From the NCBI GenBank assembly GCA_035771175.1, contig CM069600.1, forward strand, positions 3,389,210 to 3,453,209: 64,000 nucleotides of DNA, read 5' to 3'. The stretch is from Paratinospora sagittata. Lineage: Eukaryota > Streptophyta > Magnoliopsida > Ranunculales > Menispermaceae. The notes beneath the pieces are model-generated. The model searched no databases and was not told the DNA's origin. It saw only the letters and a program-made list of their open reading frames with translations. The translations under genes were made by a program, and so were the position numbers. Within the stretch, counting starts at the first letter, position 1. Every line of letters starts with the position of its first letter. This document shows, in pieces, positions 1-11,200 of this stretch.

Positions 1-341
1 TTAGACAAAAAAAAAAAAAAACAAAGAAGAAGAAGAAAAAGAAAAAGAAAAGTTTTTAAAGCATCTGACAATAACTACATTTGGACTACATTGCGGTGAA
101 AAAACAATTTTTTTCTCTAAGTAAAATTACTTTTTTAAAAAGTATTTTTACAAATTGAAGAAAAGAAAGTTCTGAACAAACAAGATGAGATCACAAACAA
201 CATATATGAGTAACAGTAAGAAATTAACATGGAAGTACTTAATCTTCATCCACTCAAAGTCAGTAACCCCAAATCCAAAATAAAGCACAAGAGGAAAACA
301 AAAAGAAAAAGAAAAAAGAAAAAACAAAGAAAGGGGGAAAA

Positions 342-1240
342 TTAGAGATGACAAGAGAAGCAATTGCAGGACTAGGGCATGAAGGAGCAGAAGCCAAAAG
401 GCTTATTGGGTACATTGCAATTGATGGCATAGCAACAAGGAGAGAGCAAGCAAATGTCTCCTTTTGGCCCTCCACAGCATGCGCACACTGCACATACCTC
501 AAAACTCTCCCCTGGCCTTCTCCTCCTATCATTCATCTTCATCTTTATCTTTGTCATCATCTCTGCTTCATTATGACTGATTGATCGAAGGCTAAAGTTT
601 GACTCTATATTTTTAAGATAATTATATCTCACTTAGGTGCTCACGATGTATGGCATTTATCTCTTAGAATATAACATTTCAAATTACAAGATCAACAAAT
701 TAATTAATGTTTAGTACTCTCTCATGCACTATGACTAAAATGAAGAATGCATGTTCTAATTGAATGTAATCTAATTCTTTGAATAAATGACTCTAGTGGG
801 GATTATTTATAATTGTTTAAAGGGTGCAAATCAAAGAGACACCATTGAAAAGAGTCATTTTCTTAAAAACATGTTTATACATAATAATAGATACCATTTA
901 AAAGGTCACATCCCTTTAAATAAAAAAAATATTATGTGAATGTACACACCCATTTAATACACTTTTCCATCTTTTCAATTTTTCATTTTTAAAATAAAAT
1001 TTTCACATCTATATTTTTCAACAATGTCTACCATCCATGATGATGATGATGATGACCCTTTCTCAGTCTCAACACCCTTTTCCTACATTCCATCAAAATT
1101 CAAGAAAGAACAAAAAAAAAAACAATAAATTCTGTCAATTTAATTTGTGGTTATTAGAAAGAGACCCAAGAGAAAGTAAAGAGAAAGAGACTCACATGTA
1201 GATGTACAGATGATGATGATGTTGCTTCTTGATTCTCCAT
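342..1240 (-). pseudogene. Small cysteine-rich plant protein, broken by an in-frame stop
   Basis: The minus-strand reading frame at 342-530 encodes PGESFEVCAVCACCGG, then SPCCYAINCNVPNKPFGFC, then SFMP, a TAG stop (372-374) and the tail SCNCFSCHL ending in TAA (342-344). I recognise this as the C-terminal cysteine signature of a family of small plant proteins of unknown function, usually with a signal peptide, in which the cysteine tail normally follows without a stop. A likely first exon lies at 1196-1240. Its ATG is at 1240 and it ends at a strong donor, CAT|GTGAGT. The frame just upstream of that ATG reads as a hydrophobic stretch (FLFLLFILSVISA) that resembles a signal peptide but has no ATG of its own after the TATA-like TATAAAC near 1381-1388. 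The acceptor of exon 2 could not be fixed. The gene is either a recent pseudogene or makes a protein short of its last nine residues. Family membership is fairly sure, gene structure is not. Confidence 0.5.
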
Positions 1241-2277
1241 GGCACTGATAACGCTCAGAATGAATAAAAGGAAGAGGAATTGAGAGTGGGAGAGGGAAAC
1301 ACCAAAACCAAAGCAAGACGTGCTTGTGTTACTGTGTACGTGTTGTTGATTTGATATTGAAAAAGAGCCAGTAAAGAGGTTTATATGTCTGGGACCCCAT
1401 TTGAATTCTGATCTGCCTGCCAGAAGACCATGAATTGAAGATTGCGCAAGTCCAAATGCAACTGTGTTGTTTGTTACTTCCATTGGGATTTGGAATGCAT
1501 TTATGACGTCAAATAAATTACATTTCTACATGAAGGGGTCCCCATCCTTTCTCACCAACCATTAATTATCATAGAAAGATACTAAAATGACATTTAAAAT
1601 ATACATTACCATTAAACAAATTACCTAAAATAATGTACCAACATATAATTTTGAAACAATTTAATGACGTATAAGGATAATGTACACTTTAAATATTCAT
1701 TTTGAGTGTCAATGTATTACAATGCCATCTGATTGCTAAGAATATCTCAGTTTTCTCTACCTCTGCACATACATATCAATTAGTTATCTCTTTGGTTGAG
1801 GGAGTGATGCCATTTAGTGCACATTACTCTTGAGGGCTTCGCTTAGCTGAGCTGAACATGCAAATTGCACATACTTTTTATATTAACACACAGACACACA
1901 CACACTAGTTAGTAGTTGCATTGCAATCTGCAAATACATCAATCTGCGTTTGTTGAAATCAACAGATGGGCCACTCTGCATCTGCAGATTCTAATTCAAA
2001 TAAAACACACTCCATTGTATACATTTCAAGTCCAAGGAAACATCTACCTTTTACAGTCAACTGCAAAAAACATCATAGAGGCCATAATAATACTTGCACA
2101 AACACAATATCCAAGATCCAAGGAGGGTAAAATACATATACAAGAGGGGAAAAAATTAAAAAAGAGTTATCAAATGCATTTACGCCATTCTTTGCTCCGC
2201 TCAAAATGGAACTGGTTTAAGTGGACTTTATTCTATTTTCATCTTGACATGGATGGAGAAGCCTGCAGCATGTTTCA
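1241..2277. other. Intergenic, AT-rich, with a MITE-like fold-back
   Basis: No supportable gene. The stretch at about 1575-1720 is an imperfect inverted repeat: a left arm around AAAATGACATTTAAAATATAC pairs with a right arm of similar sequence ending at TTTAAATATTCATTTTGAGTGTC. A similar fold-back lies at about 54930-55085. A plus-strand open frame at 1916-2281 ends next to an exon on the other strand and shows no family. Confidence 0.35.
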
Positions 2278-5200
2278 TTAAGACCAAAAATCATCCCCAC
2301 CAGGTTTTTTCACAAGGATCTGATTGTATTCTGGCCTTGATGTCTGCAAAATAATTAATCATTAATAAGAATCACATTCCACGTCACAAAAAAGCATTTA
2401 ATTCACTAATAAACTGCCCTTGACGTCAACAAAATAAACTAACAATGTCATTATATTTCTTAGGCCATCACATTATGCATAAGGGCCATGCTATACCTTA
2501 ATGGATGTGTCATAAGATCAAGTCTAAATAAGATTCTGAGAGTGAAAAAGGATGTGGATTGAGAGGGGTAAGAGCAATCGCAATCGCAGTAATAACCCTC
2601 ACCGGGATCGTAACTGGATTCAGGGCGGCGGGTTTCACAAAGGTGGGGGTATCTTCGAGAATGGCTCTCAAGCGTGTTTTCAGTCCGGTAAATTGAAGAG
2701 GTTTTGCCGGGAACCTCATGGCGGGGCAACGGGTTTTGGGCGGAACGATCGGCGAGTTTATTCCTTCCGCTCCTCTCTCAAATGGTATAAGGTGTGGGGG
2801 AATGATGGTAATGGCATTTTGACCGTTGAGGAATCAACGAAGTCGAACGTTTTTTATGTAAATATGGACGCTGGTAAGTTTTGCTGGCTGGCTAAGGCTG
2901 TAGCTGAAGCTGGTGGGGCGAAACAGGATGGAAGCTTTAAGCGGATTCATAGGAGTAAAACGTTTTTTATTCTTTTGGAGACTATTACTAATGTGAGGGG
3001 TCATTTCTTACGCATTACGAAGGTTGAGCGTGGCTTTCAACGGATGATTTTTGTCCCAAACAAAGGTAATAACCAGCAACGGAATGCTCTGGTGGATGCA
3101 TTGAACAAATGCCTGGACTCTCCATCTCACAAAAGCCATGAAACTGTGAGAACTAATGTTCCTCGGCCCAAGGTGGACAGGGGTTCCACGCCGGCTAACG
3201 ATTGCATCGATACGGTGTTCGAGGAGTCTCGAGGTGTGTCTGGATCTGAGGCGGTGGAAACCACTCGATGGGAGTTGTGCGTGGTGGTCTTTTGACCTAC
3301 AGACATGGATCGTTGGATCACTATTGAGGAGGAGTTGTCTGGAAAGCTTGGGAGGAAAGTTCGTCTGATCCCGGTTTGTGCTGATCGTTCGATCCTCATA
3401 TGTGTTTCCATGGAGGAAAAGGTGGTTGTTCTTAAGGGTAAAATGGTGTGTTGCAAAGCTAGTTTTAGAGTTCAAAGCTGGAAGGAGGCCCTTCAATGGA
3501 AAGCCGAAGAATCCATTGTTGGGATGGGTGGATTGGCGTTGATGGGATTCCGGCTGCTTTTTGGAATAGGAAGATGATGTTGAGGATTGGGCAAATGTGT
3601 GGTGGGCTGATCGATAAGGACGCTTTGACTGCAATGACACTCTCTTTCGACATGGCTCGTCTCCGTGTAGTGGGGTAGTCGTGTGGTTTTCTCCTGGAGT
3701 TCATGGAGATCGAGGAAGGCAATGTAAGGTTCAAATTGCATCTGTTTGAGCTGAGTAATTGGAAGGCGAGTCTGGACGATATTCCGTACTCGAGTAAAGG
3801 TGAAGGTGTAGATGAAGGTGATCTTCAGAGCACTAACAGAGGGATGGAGATGATGCAACCGCCGCTAATGGAGACTTCCCGGTTACCGGAGCAACAGGCT
3901 CCGTAAGCTGGCGGTGTTGATTCGTTGTTAGAGGCGAAATCAAGAATTGCAGCTCTTGCCAGGAGATGGGTAAATACTGGAATGACAAGTGGTAATGTCA
4001 GTATGGAGGGCGGCGCGCCAGTTCTGTGTAATACGGAGAGGGCTACTGGTGGCTGTTTGGATGATGGGGTTAGACTGTGCCTGCGCATGTTAAATGGGCC
4101 TGATGGATTGGGTAATGGATTAGGACCTGTGTCTGGGCCTGATCCAGGGAAGATGTTTCTTCCACCCACTGATGTGGATCTTGGGCTGGGTTTAATTGAG
4201 CATGGGACAGGTCTTATTCCCCATCGGCCTTGTAGATCGGGGCCCTGCAAGCTAGGGAATGGGGCTTCTCTAAGTTACGAACGGTCCAAGGGTGGTTTTA
4301 AAGGTGATGGCATAGGTGATGCTACAAAACAGGGCGAGCTATCAGTGGGGTCGCTTTCGACGATGGGGAGAGTTTCCCTAATGGTTGTAACTAAAGGTGA
4401 AGATATGAAGGTTTACCGGCGTCGACACCGAGGGTCAGCTAAAAACATCCTCCAACGAGTGGTTGCTTATGAAGATTCGATGAGTGGGTTGGTGAATAGT
4501 GGCTCCAGCAGGAGTCTTCGAACAGTGGTGTCGGACGCAAACTGTAGCGACGGTGGTTCCGAAGATGAAAGGGTGGTTGATTCCTTGGCGGTGGACTCGT
4601 CGCAATATGGGAATAACTCCTCTGACGATGAAGCTCGGTTCGCTGATGATGGGGCGACTATTTTTCCCGCCGTGGCTGACGATGTGCACAGGCATGAGGC
4701 TGGTCTTCCCGTGGATCAGGTATGTAAACCAGATTTTATTTTTTATGGTAACTGTGACATTCATCGCTCTTCTTCCCCTCTATCCTCCCCCTTCATCTCT
4801 TCTTCTTTACCTGGGTTGGGAAATGCTCAAAACCAATCCCTCCATCATGATCAAACCCATCCCAATTTATGCCAACGGGTCACGATAGTGTGTTCTGCGT
4901 CTCCTGGGAAGTGTGTTTGTGGGGGGGGGGGGGATGGGGGTTGTGGTTGTTTGAATGGGACGACTAGTCACCAGGTTGGCAGGGACGGCCCGACAAAGGA
5001 AGATGCTATTGCTTTCCTGAGAAAGATGACGCTATTCCTGGTTGACTTGGATACCGACATGAAGGTCCCTCCTGAGTAGAAGTGATGTTGCCGTGTTATG
5101 TGTGTGTGATTGGGTGTTTGGTTGTTATGATGAATATCCTTTCTTGGAATATCCGGGGGTGTGGTGCTAAGTAAAAAAGGCGTATGATAAAGAGGGCTAT

Positions 5201-8200
5201 TGGCAAGGTTAGCCCAGATTTTGTTATTCTTCAGGAAGTGAAGCGTCAACAGGTCGATAGAGATCTCATAGGGGCGTTGTGGCATTCAAGATTTAAAGAC
5301 TGGATGTATCTACCGGTAATAGGCTCTGTTGGTGGCCTATTGCTAGCATGAGACTCAAGGGAGGTAAAGGTGGATGACAGGCTTTTTGGGGAGTTCTCTG
5401 TGTCGGTCAGGGTGGTTTCAAGGGAGAATGTTGATTGGTGGTTGACTGGTGTGTACGACCCGAATGATAGAAGAGCAAGATGTCGGTTCTGGGATGAACT
5501 TGCGGGTATTGGTAGTACTTGTGGTGAGAAATGGTGTGTCAGGGGTGATTTTAATGTTGTTCGTACTCTTTCGGAGAAGTGGAACAGCGGGAGAATTACT
5601 AAGAGCATGAGGGATTTTGATGCTATTATCAGAGAGATGGAGCTCAGTGATCCGCCCTTTCTCAATGGAACCTTTACATGGTCAAACTTTCGCTTGGCCC
5701 CTGTGTGTTGCAGGCTGGATAGGTTTTTGTTGAGCGGTGGCTAGGTGTAGTTGTTTCCATTTCACAAACAGGAAGTGGGGGGAAGATTGGTGTCTGATCA
5801 TTGGCCTGTTATCCTTGATGCTACAAGAGCTAATTGGGGCCCTGTTCCTCCTCGTTTTGATAGTCGTCTGATTGGCCACCCATAATTTCAAAATCCGGAT
5901 TAGTGGTTGGTGGAGGGAGGGGCCTCAGGGGGGATGGGAAGGTTTTAAGTTCATGCAGTCTTTGAAGTTGGTGAAGTCTAGGCTTCACGGGTGGGGCAAA
6001 GAAATTATCGGGTGGGAAACTGTGAGAAGGAAGGAACTTGAGATAATGGTGTAACAACTCGATTAGCTAGAAGGAAGTTCTGATTGGAATGAGATGTTGG
6101 CTCGAGATAGATCATTGGCTAAAGCAGAACTATGGAAACTATGTATTAGTGAGGACCGTGCTGCATTACTAAAATCAAGGGTTCGGTGGCTCAAGGAGGG
6201 TGATGCAAACACGAAATTTTTTCACCGGCTTATGAATGGAAGACGATCTGTCAGTACAATTTCCAGATTGGAAATGGACGACGGATCATTAGTTGAGGGT
6301 GAGGTGGAGATTGTGTCTAAGATCATGGAATATTTTCGTGATCTATATTCGTCCCATGGAAGACGTGCATGGGGGGGTGGATGGACTTGATTGGTGCCCC
6401 ATTGGGATGGTGGATAGGATCGAGATTGAAGCACCTTTTGACATGGAGGAAGTGAAGGAAGCGGTGTTTGCTTGTGAGGGCTCCAAGGCTCCGAGGCCTG
6501 ATGGCATGACTTTGTCCTTTTTCCAGAGTTGTTGGGAAATTAAAGATGACCCTATGAAGGTGTTGGTGGAATTTTTTGATAACGGGGTTATTAACGGATG
6601 CACAAACGAAACATTTATATGCCTTATTCCTAAAAAGACAGCTTCTTGTAGGGTTGCATATTTTAGGCCCATAAGCCTTACCACAAGTTTGTACAAGATT
6701 GTGGCGAAGGTTTTGGCAAATAGGTTGAAGGGGGTTCTACATGGCATTATATCGAAAAATCATATGGCTTTTGTTCAAGGGCGTCAAATTGTTGATGTTG
6801 TGTTAGTTGCAAATGAGTTGGTGGAGGAATATAGAATTAAAAGGAAGGAGGGGGTTGCATTTAAACTTGATTTTGCTAAAGCTTATGGTATGGTCAATTG
6901 GGACTTTCTTGATTATGTGTTAAAAATGAAGGGCTTTGGTGTGAGATGGAGAAAATGGATTCAGGGTTGCTTGAGGTCGGTGTTTTACTCTATTTTCATC
7001 AATGGCCGGCCTAGGGGAAAGATCGATGGGGAGCGTGGTCTCATGCAGGGCGATCCTCTCTCCCCTTTTTTGTTCACATTAGTGGTGGATGTGTTGGGGA
7101 GGATGTTTGATAAGGCTCGAGAATCAAGATTATTGTCTCGCTTTGTTGTGGGGAGGGAGAAGGTGGAGGTTTCCCATTTACAGTTCGCGGATGATACGCT
7201 GATTTTCTTGGAAGCTGATGAGGAGTGTATCTCAAATGCAACCATGGTGGTTAAATGTTTTTGTTGGATATCTGGCATGTCCATCAATATGGCGAAGAGC
7301 CAGTTGGCAGGAATTAATGTGCAACAAGAGTGGTTAAGGAGTATGGCGGGTCATCTGGGGTGTTCTACTGCTTCGTGGCCTATGAAGTATCTGGGCATGC
7401 CTTTGGGAGGAAACCCTTCCAAACTTGACTTCTGGGAGCCGGTGGTTTCTAAAGTATCAAGAAGGCTTGATGGGTGGAAGAGGTGCTTCCTGTCTAAATG
7501 AGGTCGACTCACATTGATCAAGTCTGTGTTGGATGCACTCCCAACATATTATCTCTATGTTTTTCAGGCCCCAAAGAAGGTGGTGGTTCTTTTGGAGAAA
7601 TTAATGAGGGATTTTTTGTGGAAGCATGACGTTAAGGAACATGGTTCTAATTTGGTGGCATGGAATATTGTTCAGAGAGTTGTGGATCAGGGTGGTCTGG
7701 GTATTGGAAATATATCTATTAGGAATAAAGCTCTAGTGGGGAAATGGTTATGGAGGTTTCCTTGCGAGAAAGATCGGTTGTGGGCGAAGGTGATTAAGAG
7801 TAGACATGGATTGCAGGATAATTTTCGGGACGCTGGATTGGCATCTAGAGTAACCTATAGGAGCCCATGGAAATTTATTCATTCAGTTAATCCGATGTTC
7901 TTACCCTTAACTAGACTTAAACTTGGGTGTGGTAGTTCGATCCGATTCTGGGAGGATCTTTGGTGTGGGAATGACTCCTTCCAATCTCTTTTTCTTAATC
8001 TTTTTCGATGGTCTTCCCTACACAATAAACCCATAGCTGAGTTTGTGGTTAGGGACGGAGGACTATTGTCTTGGGACTTGCGCCTAGGTGGAAACTTATC
8101 ACTTAGGGACGATCAAGAGTTGGATTCCCTTGTACGCTTTCTTGAGGGGTGCTCGCTATCGGAGGATTCCAATAGAGTTTCGTGGCCTTGGAAGTCCTCG

Positions 8201-11200
8201 GGTTTATTTTCTACTAAATCCTTTTATGCATCTCTTCTGAATGTCCCTAATGGTCCTGCCTTTCCCTATCATAATCTAATTTGGAAAGCACATGTGCCAT
8301 CAAAAGTAAAATTTTTGGGATGGGTAACTGCCCATGGGAAGATTAATACTGGAGATATGTTGCAAAAAAGATTTTCATCTATGTATTTGTCCCCGCATTG
8401 GTGTTATTTATGCCGGCAGGATTTGGAATCTGCTGGCCACTTATGCTGGAGTTGTGCATTCTCCAATGAGGTGTGGAGTAGGTGGTGCCTCCATTTCCCA
8501 GTGATGAGTGGTGATCATAGTGCGAGGGATCCCATAAATATCTTCTCGTTTATGAATCACATCCGTCCTTGTGGAGGGAGCATTGGAAGGTGGCATGCTT
8601 GGCAGTTTTGTGGTCACTATGGAAGGAGAGGAACAGTCGGATCTTTAATGGTGTGGAGGAGCCGGCGGCTAAAGTTTGGGAGCAATCTCAATTTTTAGCC
8701 TCTTTTTGGGTGGCAAATAGCAATTTGTCAAATGGGTATTCTATAGGGGATTGGCTCCGAGGGTGAGGCAAGTTTGTATAATTTTTGGTTTTGTGCCATG
8801 GCGGTGCCCTTGTGCCTTGTATTTTGGTTTCTTGCCTCTTTTTTCATATATATAAAATTTATTCGTTGTTTCTTTTTAAAAAAAAAAAAAAAATAAGTCT
8901 AAATATTCCATTTTGCAAGTCACAAGCATATATGCATTGCACACTATGCAGAATCCAGATACTCTTCGAAAAGACTTGAAATAGGGTGATATTTGGTAAC
9001 TCTACCATCAAGATATAAGAAAAGTCGATATTCATAAAAACTATGACATGTCCATTAGATGTCTATGAGACATATATCACTTGTATAAATATATAATTGA
9101 TATATTATACTGTGTGTATAGTTTGTATTGTAGTCCAATTTCCTTTTCATCAAGGAAAGTGATTGATGTAAAAAACAAGTGTAAGCCCTAACAAATGTAT
9201 TATACAAGAAATTAGACACTTACATTTCCAAATACATGTTCATGCCAAACAAGATAATATTCTCATGATATATTTGCGCTTTAGATCAATATTATCTCTT
9301 GATCTCTTTTGATAATTAAAAAAAACACCTACAAAACTTTTGTTTTTGGCTAGGATATAGCCTATATATACACGTAAGGACCCTTATATTTGAAGTAAAT
9401 ATATAGCTATATATCATCAGTTGCTCTCGAAAGGAAGTGGGGGATGATTGACTTGATAACCAATGAAAGCATCTAAAATAATGAATGAAGAAGCATCGAA
9501 AATAGTTGATGATGAAAAATGGTATCTTTGCACTTAAGATATGAAGAAACATCTAAAATAAGAAAAAAAAAATCTAGTTTTACATATGTGTGGAGAACTT
9601 GAGTAATTTCTCTTAATATATTAATTGTGTTGATTGTCATAAAATTAAGCGGAACTAAATGAGCAAATATGATATGCTAAGCTTTTCAAATTTCAAAGTT
9701 TAAACTATCGAAGCATAAACAAATAGAAAGTTAGCAAATATTCAACTAAACTCAACAAAAAATGTTCCCAAATACAGGGGTCAGCTACTTGAATCTACTT
9801 CTTCCATTCCTTGCTATCAGGGGATAAATCGACACTTAATTGGGATATCCTTGGCCTTCGCAAAGTTTGATTAAGTAGAGTCACGTCATAATTCATCTAA
9901 CAAAGTTTTAAATTGGTTGCCAACCACCTAATGCAACCCTCCTTTTATCCAAGCTTTGGAATCATGACCAATCACGTAAAGGTAGTGTTAGAAAAAGTAT
10001 TAGGTCTTTGCGACTTGTTACCATTTTTGGTTAATACAAGTTGCAAAATACACTAATTTGTCAAATGTTTCTAAATTATTAGATTAATATTTATACTAGT
10101 GTTAAAAAACTTAAAGATACATTACTAAAAGGGAGCTTTTCACAGATAGCCTCATTTTGTATGAGTAAAACATAATTTACCTCAATTGAAAGATAATTAA
10201 TTCTTAAAAACTAAAATTATCGGTTACGATAATTCAAAAGCCACAATCATAAATTTATTTTGAAAAATAAAATTAAAAATTGAATATTAATTTACCTCGA
10301 GGTGTCCTCAACATAAATGTGACCTTGAGGCTTAAAACTCAAGGCATTTTTTAGGCACCTCGCCTTGAGGAATGACTTAAGGAATATGTGTCATTCATTT
10401 TTTTGTAAACAATGATGAAGACAATCATGAACAATTACTCATCAAGTAAAATTTTGGACAAGCATATTGGTAAACAATTGTTTCTTCCAGTTAAAAAAAA
10501 ATAAAAAATTGTTGGTATGAGTTGCAACGTGCAGAAGTCTATCTACTATCATTTTAATTACTTCATTAGGATGATGGCAAGTGAGGATGAATTGTGACAT
10601 GTGTTGGAGAATTCAGAAATCATGGCTCTCGTTAGGAATACATACGGGTGTGTTTTTTTGTTATCACATATATGATATAATTTTTTTATTTTAATTCCTA
10701 GGCCTAATCTCGAAATGACAACACAATTACTCCCATTAAGTATTCTTTTTGGAACAAAATGCTGCCACTAAAGAAAACATCATCATATTGTTGAATAGAA
10801 TTGATACCCCCCCTTCCTAAGTCATTTTGGTTTTATACTATTTAAACAACTATTTATTTAATTAATCTATTAATTGTGCCCTTCTATGATAGGATTTCCC
10901 TTTTAAAACTATTTTGGTTTTGTACTTTTCAAACATGCACCGTTGCCATCAACCCTAATTGAAATATATAGTGTAAACTTGCTTTCTCATTTAACACACT
11001 ACTAAGTCATTTTGGCTTTATACTATTTAAACAACTATTTATTTAATTAATCTATTAATTGCGCCCTTCTATGATAAGATTTCCCTTTAAAAACTATTTT
11101 GGTTTTGTACTTTTCAAACATGCACCGTTGCCATCAACCCTAATTGAAATATATAGTGTAAACTTGCTTTCTCATTTAACCACTACTAAGTCATTTTGGT

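Larger units (their letters stand above)
2531..8894 (+). mobile_element. Full-length L1-type LINE (non-LTR retrotransposon)
   Basis: The element is about 6.36 kb, flanked by an 11 bp target-site duplication and ending in a run of 16 A (8878-8893). It has the usual two-ORF layout: an RNA-binding ORF1-type region, then endonuclease, reverse transcriptase and a C-terminal zf-RVT domain. Both ORFs carry several stops and frameshifts, so this copy is dead. It is inserted antisense to the 68-residue protein gene, within its only intron. The perfect duplication suggests that the insertion is not extremely old despite the broken frames. Confidence 0.9.

Noticed and set aside
348..584. Plus-strand 78-residue ORF and minus-strand 260-532 ORF
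   Set aside because: Both overlap the cysteine-rich frame in other registers and lack any family features.
1916..2281. 121-residue plus-strand ORF
   Set aside because: No motif, and it ends over exon 2 of the minus-strand membrane-protein gene.
3008..3640. 210-residue minus-strand ORF
   Set aside because: Antisense shadow of the LINE ORF1 region, with codon pattern driven by the plus-strand frame.
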